This document shows positions 58,156-64,000 of a DNA stretch of 64,000 bases, piece after piece. Origin of the DNA: an uncultured Coriobacteriales bacterium (GTDB taxonomy: Bacteria > Actinomycetota > Coriobacteriia > Coriobacteriales > UMGS124); the NCBI GenBank assembly GCA_934636245.1, contig CAKUAI010000019.1, forward strand, positions 1 to 64,000, in the 5' to 3' direction. The notes below the pieces were generated by a model, which was given only the letters and a program-made list of their open reading frames with translations, was not told where the DNA came from and ran no database searches. The translations under genes were made by a program, and so were the position numbers. The number at the start of each line of letters is the position of its first letter. The stretch's first letter is position 1.

Positions 58156-59697
58156 CTACTTCGCAGACTCGCCAAACTCCTCGGCAATCTCGCGGTCGAT
58201 GGCGCCCATGCGCGTGGGAGGCTTCACGTCGAACGGCACGCTCGGCGTGACGAGGCTCACAAGCGGCACGATGATGAGGCTTGCAACCATCGCGATGGCA
58301 CCGCAGTTGATGGGGCTGGCAATGAGTGCGCAACCGAAGAAGCCAGCAATCATGTTGCCCGTGGTGAGGCCCACGCCCACGATGAAGCTCGCCCACACGG
58401 CCGCCTTGGAAATCTTGCCGGAGTACAGGCCCCACACGAAGGGACCGAGGAAGGAGCCGGCAAGCGCGCCCCAGCTGATGCCCATCATCTGGGCGATCCA
58501 AGCCACGCTGGAGTGGTACTGGAAGAGGGCGAGGCCCGCGGAGACCACGATGAACACCACGATGAAGGCGCGCATCCAGCCAACCTGTCGCTTCTCGTCC
58601 ATGTCCTTCACGATGTTGCCCTTGAGCAGGTCGAGCGTGAGCGTGGACGAAGAGTTGATGACGAGACCCGCAAGCGTCGACATGGAAGCGGAAAGCACGA
58701 GCACAATCACGATGCCGATGAGCACATCGGGCAGGGTCGAGAGCATCGAGGGGATGATGGAGTCGTACACCGGCGTGCCGTTTGCCTGATACTCGATGGT
58801 ATCGGCGTAAAGCCTGCCAAAGCCGCCCAGGAAATAGCAGCCACCCGAGACGATGAGCGCGAAGATCGTCGAGACGATGGCGCCCTGCTTGATGGCCGGG
58901 CCGTCCTTGATGGCATAGAACTTCTGCACCATCTGCGGCAGGCCCCAGGTGCCCAGCGACGTGAGGATGACGACGCCGAGCAGGTTGGCAGGATCGGGAC
59001 CGAACATCGAGGTGAAAACGCCTTGGAAACCCGTGCCGCTATCTACCTGGGAGAGCGTGGTCATGGCCTGCATGAAGCCGCCGTTGTCGCCCAAGACGGC
59101 CGCGATGACGGCGACGATGCCCACAAGCATGATGATACCCTGGAGAAAGTCGTTCACAACCGTGGCCATGTACCCGCCGACCACGACATACACGCAGGTA
59201 ATGAGTGCCATGGCGATGACGCACACCTCATAGGGCAGGCCGAATGCCATGCCGAACAGACGCGACAGGCCGTTGTAGACGCTTGCGGTGTACGGGATAA
59301 GGAAGACGAAGATGATGGCGGCCGCAGCCACGCGCAGGGCCTTGGAACCATAACGCTTGCCGAAGAACTCGGGCATGGTCTTCGCATCAAGGCGGTGCGT
59401 CATCTCACGGGTACGCGCTCCCATGACCCACCAGGCAAGAAGGCTGCCGAGCAACGCGTTGCCGATGCCCGCCCAAAACGCCGCCAAGCCATACTTCCAG
59501 CCGAACTGGCCGGCATAGCCGACGAAAACGACCGCCGAGAAGTAGCTCGTACCATAGGCGAACGCACTGAGCCAGGGGCCCACGTTGCGGCCGCCGAGAA
59601 CGAAGCCGTCAACACTCGAGGTAGAACGGCGACAATAGATGCCCACCCCGATTGCCACGCCAAAGAATATCAAGACGAGACAGATCTTTGCGATCAT
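58156..59697 (-). CDS. Sodium:solute symporter (SSS family)
   Basis: A 513-residue SSS-family transporter with thirteen predicted transmembrane segments. Family landmarks are GGRNVGPWLSAFAYGTSYFSAV in the first helices and the LGTWGLPQMVQKF segment. It has the length of proline/pantothenate/monocarboxylate carriers, but substrate cannot be fixed by eye. The ATG at 59697 has GGGGTG upstream and a promoter at 59766-59739. It lies downstream of two exported flavoprotein reductases on the same strand, so uptake of their substrate or product is a reasonable guess. Confidence 0.88.
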   Translation of the reverse strand: MIAKICLVLIFFGVAIGVGIYCRRSTSSVDGFVLGGRNVGPWLSAFAYGTSYFSAVVFVGYAGQFGWKYGLAAFWAGIGNALLGSLLAWWVMGARTREMTHRLDAKTMPEFFGKRYGSKALRVAAAAIIFVFLIPYTASVYNGLSRLFGMAFGLPYEVCVIAMALITCVYVVVGGYMATVVNDFLQGIIMLVGIVAVIAAVLGDNGGFMQAMTTLSQVDSGTGFQGVFTSMFGPDPANLLGVVILTSLGTWGLPQMVQKFYAIKDGPAIKQGAIVSTIFALIVSGGCYFLGGFGRLYADTIEYQANGTPVYDSIIPSMLSTLPDVLIGIVIVLVLSASMSTLAGLVINSSSTLTLDLLKGNIVKDMDEKRQVGWMRAFIVVFIVVSAGLALFQYHSSVAWIAQMMGISWGALAGSFLGPFVWGLYSGKISKAAVWASFIVGVGLTTGNMIAGFFGCALIASPINCGAIAMVASLIIVPLVSLVTPSVPFDVKPPTRMGAIDREIAEEFGESAK

Positions 59698-59738
59698 GAT
59701 GCACACCCCAAACTCGCATTGCCGATTGTTACCACGGC

Positions 59739-59766
59739 AATGTACCACTGCTTGGGACTATGTCAA
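59739..59766 (-). promoter_or_regulatory. Promoter of SSS symporter gene
   Basis: On the minus strand TTGACA (59766-59761) and TACATT (59744-59739) are 16 bases apart, inside an AT-rich stretch (59755-59845) that stands out from the GC-rich surroundings. Confidence 0.6.
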
Positions 59767-59837
59767 CACATTTTGTAATAATGAATATGATTATTTGTAC
59801 AAATTGGAATAACAAGCTCCAGAGAGCAAGTCATGCG

Positions 59838-59885
59838 TAAAAATAAATCGAGGCCCCGCTACCAACGCTCGGCATGCAGGGCCTC
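59838..59885 (-). terminator. Intrinsic terminator of the flavoprotein genes
   Basis: On the minus strand GAGGCCC (59885-59879) pairs with GGGCCTC (59856-59850), followed by GATTTATTTTTA. It separates the flavoprotein pair from the symporter gene, which has its own promoter. Confidence 0.75.
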
Positions 59886-59948
59886 ATTCGGCTACCGTCT
59901 TTTTCTTGTCCGTTTGCTCCGTACTGTTCTTAGACAGTCAGGCCGAAT

Positions 59949-61958
59949 CTACGCGTTTGCCTGTTCCAAGGCGTCGGCGATAGCCGCCTGGAACCCGCGC
60001 AGCGTGTTGGATGCGCCGGTGGAGATGTCTACCTTCGACGCGTCTTGCGTCTCAAGAACCTGCGCGCAGTAGTCAGGCAAGGCGGCGTGACCGATGTTCT
60101 CAGTCTCCGACTCGCTCACGATGTCACAGGCTGTAATCTGGCCACCCTCGACCATCACCGAAAGCGTGATGGCTCCGCCGAAGCCTGAGCCCTTGCCCTC
60201 GTAGGTACCATCGGCGAGGTCCATTTCAGCGACGTCGGTGTCAGCCGCCTGCCCCTCCTGGGCGTCTGCCGCAGCCTCGGCGTTGAGCTGGCAGAGCGTC
60301 TTGGCGGGTTTCGCCGCCCCCTCAAACGTGCCTTGGGCGCGATGGGCCGCATTCTGGCCGGCGAGACGGCCGAACACCATGGTCTCGCCCAGGTTGCCAC
60401 CGCCGTTATACATGTCGGGGAAGATGGAGCCGAGCTCGCCACCTGCGAACAGGCCGTCGACAGGCGTGCCGTCATGCTTCACGATCTGGGCGAACTTGTT
60501 GCGACGCGGGCCGCCCATGGTGTTGTACATCGTGGGGACAAGGCGCACCGCATAGAAGGGCGCAGTCTCCACAGGGTAGACGCACTCGCGGCCGAAGTCA
60601 TCGGTCTCGCCCGCGCCGTCGTTTGCGTGGCAGTGGGCGTTGTACTTGGCCAGGGCCTCGTCAAGCTCGCCGTTGAGGTTGAACTCCGGCGCGTCGCCCA
60701 GGTCGCGAATCTTCTGGGAAAGCTCCTCGATGCTGTCGGCGCTGATGACCTCGCCCGAGGCGATCTCGTCGGCGTTGCCCTCGCTGAACGAGCTGATGAG
60801 CTTGTCGGCAATCTGATTCGCGTCGACGATGGCGTACACGGGCAGTGGCATGGGCGTCATAATCCAACGACCGCCGATTTTGATGCGACCGTGGCGGGCG
60901 GCCGCGCCCTCGGCCATGAAGCGCGCGCCGTTCTGACCGGCATAGATGCCCTTGGGCGTGGAATAGAGCGCCGAGCAAGTGGTGAGGCCCGAACGCTGGT
61001 AGCCCCAAAGGTAGCCGGCCACGGAACTCATGTGCCACATGGCGGCACCGGCCTGCTGGGCCATACGGATGCCGTCGCCCGTGTTGAGCGTGCCTGCCTG
61101 CAGTCTGACATAGGGCATCTGCGTGTAGTCGGAAATCATCTCGGCATCTGCCTCGAAACCGCCCGTGGCAAGCACCACGCCGCCGTTAGCCTTGACGCGC
61201 AGGGTCTCGCCGCCCTTCTTCACGACGGCGCCTATTACCGCGCCGTCGGCATCGAGAACAAGGTCCTTGCCCGCGCAACCCTTCCACACGGCGAGCCTGT
61301 CGCCCTCACGCGCTTCCACGGCGGCGATGCAGGTGTTGTAATAGCCCGCGTCGAACATGCCGCCCGTTGCAAGCAGGTCGAGCGAGTGGATGGACTCCTC
61401 GATATCGGGGAACTCTGCCCAGCGCAGGGCATAGCCCGGCTTGCCCGAGCCCATCACATCGTCGAAGTACAGCCATTCCTTCACGCCGTTGGACGACCGC
61501 ACCTCGCCGGGGTCCTCGGAGGGACACACGACCTCCGGGTCGGCGCCCAAAACGTCGGTGAGCCACACGTAGTTGTGCGTAAGCTCCTCGCAGAAGGTAC
61601 GCAGCACCTCGGGGTCGTAGTTCTCGTACTGGTTCATGAGCTTGCTGAGGTAGCCGTACATGCCCTCCGCGTCGTCGGTGGCCATGATGTTCTGGCCCGA
61701 CGCCTTCGTATTGCAGGGCGTCTGGCCCTCGGGAGCCTTCTCGCACACGAGAACGTTCGCGCCCTCCTCATAGGCAGCGACGGCAGCGTTGGCACCCGTG
61801 CCGCCCAAACCGAGCACGACGACATCGAACTCGGCGTCCCAGCCCTGCTCGGCAGAAGCGCCGTCTGCCAGCGCGCAGACGGGAGCGACGGCAAGCGTCG
61901 CAACCGAGCCAAGGGCCGCAGAGTTTACGAAGGCACGGCGGGAAATCTGAGCGTTCAT
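59949..61958 (-). CDS. Tat-exported FAD reductase with C-terminal FMN-binding domain
   Basis: A 669-residue reductase. Tat RR is at residues 7-8 (SRRAFVNSA), the FAD loop GLGGTG at 50-55, and the FAD-dependent reductase core runs to about residue 560. A C-terminal FMN-binding domain (about 585-669) carries the flavinylation motif D-I-S-T-G-A-S with Ser650 as the probable covalent FMN acceptor, installed by an ApbE enzyme encoded elsewhere. FMN would relay electrons to FAD, as in urocanate and related reductases. It lies 50 bases after the next flavoprotein gene, so the two are one operon. Substrate unknown. Confidence 0.87.
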   Translation of the reverse strand: MNAQISRRAFVNSAALGSVATLAVAPVCALADGASAEQGWDAEFDVVVLGLGGTGANAAVAAYEEGANVLVCEKAPEGQTPCNTKASGQNIMATDDAEGMYGYLSKLMNQYENYDPEVLRTFCEELTHNYVWLTDVLGADPEVVCPSEDPGEVRSSNGVKEWLYFDDVMGSGKPGYALRWAEFPDIEESIHSLDLLATGGMFDAGYYNTCIAAVEAREGDRLAVWKGCAGKDLVLDADGAVIGAVVKKGGETLRVKANGGVVLATGGFEADAEMISDYTQMPYVRLQAGTLNTGDGIRMAQQAGAAMWHMSSVAGYLWGYQRSGLTTCSALYSTPKGIYAGQNGARFMAEGAAARHGRIKIGGRWIMTPMPLPVYAIVDANQIADKLISSFSEGNADEIASGEVISADSIEELSQKIRDLGDAPEFNLNGELDEALAKYNAHCHANDGAGETDDFGRECVYPVETAPFYAVRLVPTMYNTMGGPRRNKFAQIVKHDGTPVDGLFAGGELGSIFPDMYNGGGNLGETMVFGRLAGQNAAHRAQGTFEGAAKPAKTLCQLNAEAAADAQEGQAADTDVAEMDLADGTYEGKGSGFGGAITLSVMVEGGQITACDIVSESETENIGHAALPDYCAQVLETQDASKVDISTGASNTLRGFQAAIADALEQANA

Positions 61959-62008
61959 AATGCTTCCTCTCTTTACCGGATAGGCAAAACCGTTACTGAA
62001 GGCTGTCT

Positions 62009-63991
62009 CTACTCGCTCTTACCCAGGGCGTCGGCGGCGGCCATCCAGCCGAACGTGGCGCTCTTGCCGCCTGCGGCGCCGGCGGTGAGGTTGGGGTAGG
62101 AGTCGCAGAAGTAGCGTCCCATGTCGTTGCCCACGCAGTAGAGGCCCTCGATTGCGCTGCCGTCGGCGCGCAGGGCCTGCAGGCGCGTGTTCACCACGAT
62201 GCCGTCGAACGTGCACAGGATGAGGCCGGAGAGGTACACGCCGTAGAAGGGGCCCGTCTTGTAGTCCATGAGGCGGAAGGGCTCCTTGCCGAAGTCCTCG
62301 TCGACGCCCTTGTCGCACAGCTCGTTGTAGCGCTCGACGGTCGCCGCAAGGTTGTCGGCCGGCAGGCCGAGCTTCTCGGCAAGCTCCTCGATGGTGTCGG
62401 CGCAGGCGAAGTAGTCGGGCTCGCCGGTGAGCATCTCGGCGCGGCTCTCGGTGGTGTCGCGGCTCATGTACTCCTCCTCGCCGTCCCATAGGGGCATGGG
62501 GACGGAGCGGGAGCAGCCGTCGGTGTCGTAGGCCACGTTGTGCTCGTAGTAGTTGCCGGGGATGATCTCCACCATGACGCCGCTCTTGCCGGAGATGGCA
62601 TGCAGGCGGTCGTCGTACAGGCCGCTCTCGTTGCAGAAGCGCTCGCCGTTGAGGTCGACGGTGAGGAAGGGCTGGCTGCCCATCCAGAACAGCTTGCTCA
62701 CGCCGTCCTCCAGGGCCTTCTGCACGTCGGTGGTGCCGATGGGCAGCGCCGCGCGCTCGAAGAGCATGCATGCGGCCTTGTCGTCCTTGGCGGCACCGGC
62801 CCACAGGCAGGCCTTGATGCCGTCGCCCTGGTTGGTGATGGGGGCGCGCTCGCCTGCATAGACCTTGGCGGCCTGGGGCTGCAGCGCGCGCATCATCTCG
62901 CGGTTGTGCGCATAGCCGCCAGTGGCCATAATGACGCCCTTTTCGGCATTGATGCGGATGTAGTCGCCGCTCTCGTTGGTGGCGTACACGCCCGTGACAC
63001 TGCCGTTCTCGTCTTGGATGAGCTCAACCATGGACGTGTTGTAGCGGAATGTGCCGCCGTTTTCTTCCACATAGCTCTCGACGACCTGCGCCGGGTCAAG
63101 GTCGAGGTCGCGGTCCTTAAGCACCTCGTTGCACTCCACGAAGCCCTTGAGCGCGTTCTCCTCGTTGGTGGCGAACTTCATGAGGTGCGGGCGCAGGCCG
63201 GCCTCACGGCACAGGTCGTCATAGAAGTCGAAGGGCTCGGCGGAGTTGTCGTACCACAGATGCACGAGCTTGGGGTCGTTCCAGCAGTTGGAGTAGCGGC
63301 TGAAGTCGCGCGTGATCTCGTTGCGGTCGATCTCGATGCCGGCCGACTGCATGATCTTCGTGTTGATGGCGCCCATCTGGTAACGGATGCCCAGGCCGAC
63401 CTCGGCCTTGTCGATGATGAGGGGCGCGCCGCCCAGGCGCACGGTGTTCATCGCGGCGAAGTGGCCTGCCGTGCCCGAGCCCACAACAAGCAGCTCGCAG
63501 TCGACGGTCTCAACGCACATGTCATCGGTGATCTCGGGTTTGACGCCGAGCCAGGAGGGCGAGCCGGGGTCAGCCGAGGCGGCGTCTCCAGTCTGGGCGG
63601 CGCCATCGGCAGACTGGCCCGAGGCAGCCTGCTTGAGGGCTTCCTTCATGGCCTTCTTGGCGGCGCCCGAGGTGATGGTGGCCCCGCTCACGCCGTCGAT
63701 GTCGGCGGAGCCGGCGGCGAACAGCTGGCCGGCGAGGTCGTCGGCTGCGGCGGCCCCGATCTCGGCGGTCTCGCCCGAAGAGTCGACCATAACATCGGAA
63801 ATCGTGCCGTCGTCGGCAACGGTCACGGTGACGGAGACGGCAGAGGAGATGCCGTCTGCCGTGCCGGTGTATGTGCCGGGCACAAGCCCCGCCGCGGCAT
63901 CGGCCAGCGCAGAACTGGCACAGCCGGCCAAGGCGACCGAGGCGGCGGTGCCAGCCGCCGCGATAAAGTTCCTGCGGGAGATGCTTTCCAT
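62009..63991 (-). CDS. Tat lipoprotein FAD reductase with N-terminal FMN-binding domain
   Basis: A 660-residue reductase. A Tat signal (SRRNFIAAA, RR at 6-7) ends in a lipobox LAGC with Cys24, so it should be a lipid-anchored extracellular enzyme. The FMN-binding domain comes first (about residues 35-115) with D-G-V-S-G-A-T, Thr105 being the probable flavinylated residue. A Ser/Ala-rich linker leads to the FAD core from about 165 (VVGSGTAGHFAA) to the C-terminus. The upstream region lies beyond the window, so the ribosome site cannot be checked, but the Tat signal fits this start. Confidence 0.87.
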   Translation of the reverse strand: MESISRRNFIAAAGTAASVALAGCASSALADAAAGLVPGTYTGTADGISSAVSVTVTVADDGTISDVMVDSSGETAEIGAAAADDLAGQLFAAGSADIDGVSGATITSGAAKKAMKEALKQAASGQSADGAAQTGDAASADPGSPSWLGVKPEITDDMCVETVDCELLVVGSGTAGHFAAMNTVRLGGAPLIIDKAEVGLGIRYQMGAINTKIMQSAGIEIDRNEITRDFSRYSNCWNDPKLVHLWYDNSAEPFDFYDDLCREAGLRPHLMKFATNEENALKGFVECNEVLKDRDLDLDPAQVVESYVEENGGTFRYNTSMVELIQDENGSVTGVYATNESGDYIRINAEKGVIMATGGYAHNREMMRALQPQAAKVYAGERAPITNQGDGIKACLWAGAAKDDKAACMLFERAALPIGTTDVQKALEDGVSKLFWMGSQPFLTVDLNGERFCNESGLYDDRLHAISGKSGVMVEIIPGNYYEHNVAYDTDGCSRSVPMPLWDGEEEYMSRDTTESRAEMLTGEPDYFACADTIEELAEKLGLPADNLAATVERYNELCDKGVDEDFGKEPFRLMDYKTGPFYGVYLSGLILCTFDGIVVNTRLQALRADGSAIEGLYCVGNDMGRYFCDSYPNLTAGAAGGKSATFGWMAAADALGKSE

Positions 63992-64000
63992 GGTTTGAGT

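Noticed and set aside
58045..59778. 577-codon plus-strand frame opposite the symporter
   Set aside because: Asp/Glu/His-rich shadow of a hydrophobic gene with clear SSS motifs.

Overview
The window looks like a chromosomal segment of a high-GC anaerobic actinobacterium of the class Coriobacteriia, most likely Eggerthellaceae. This is inferred from gene content only. The signs are a dense set of Tat-exported flavin, molybdopterin and iron-sulfur reductases, each beside its own regulator, no membrane quinone-reductase partners, and short actinobacterial-style operons with strong AGGAGG-type ribosome sites. No rRNA, tRNA or CRISPR array was seen.

Layout. 1-3151: an unknown gene and a type IA topoisomerase. 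3183-3755: a complex non-coding repeat (copy A; copy B is at 38055-38455). 3909-6147: asparaginase and a ferric-reductase-like membrane protein. 6199-13911: a defence-type accessory island with an IS200 remnant, a HEPN/Abi-like gene, two XRE regulators, and a second Abi gene split by a three-recombinase element (RIT type, about 3.4 kb). 13976-17752: Crp/Fnr regulator, four-cluster ferredoxin subunit and Tat molybdopterin enzyme. 17880-21617: a DUF6179-like protein, a YitT protein behind a leader terminator, and an isochorismatase-GNAT fusion. 21765-25663: LysR regulator, Tat flavoprotein and two small accessory proteins. 25794-34264: deoxyinosine-type glycosylase, NSS transporter, rhomboid, TetR plus a Tat ferredoxin-like protein, spermidine-synthase-like protein, and 5'-nucleotidase. 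34450-37766: TetR with a FrdA/FrdB-like pair.

38647-43948 is a compact seven-gene operon with no recognised counterpart: two small soluble proteins, a CbbX/SpoVK-type AAA+ ATPase, a membrane protein with a helical tail, an OmpA-domain lipoprotein and two helical proteins. It is the best candidate here for an undescribed multi-protein machine. 44178-49057 is a UvrA-like ATPase whose end overlaps a gene of unknown function, followed by a repeat-type helical protein. 49306-53693 holds an orphan peptide-binding protein, a small metalloprotease and an MMPL exporter. 53981-55816 is a lysine riboswitch driving an NhaC-family transporter, so the transporter is very probably for lysine. 55914-58136 holds a membrane-anchored lipase fusion and a small membrane protein. 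58156-63991 is a sodium-solute symporter and two Tat flavoproteins, each with a covalent-FMN motif but at opposite ends of the protein.

Working together, the reductase clusters suggest anaerobic respiration on a menu of organic electron acceptors. Each acceptor would be sensed by a dedicated LysR, TetR or Crp/Fnr regulator, and transporters would supply amino acids and other substrates. All functions are assigned by eye from motifs, without database searches.
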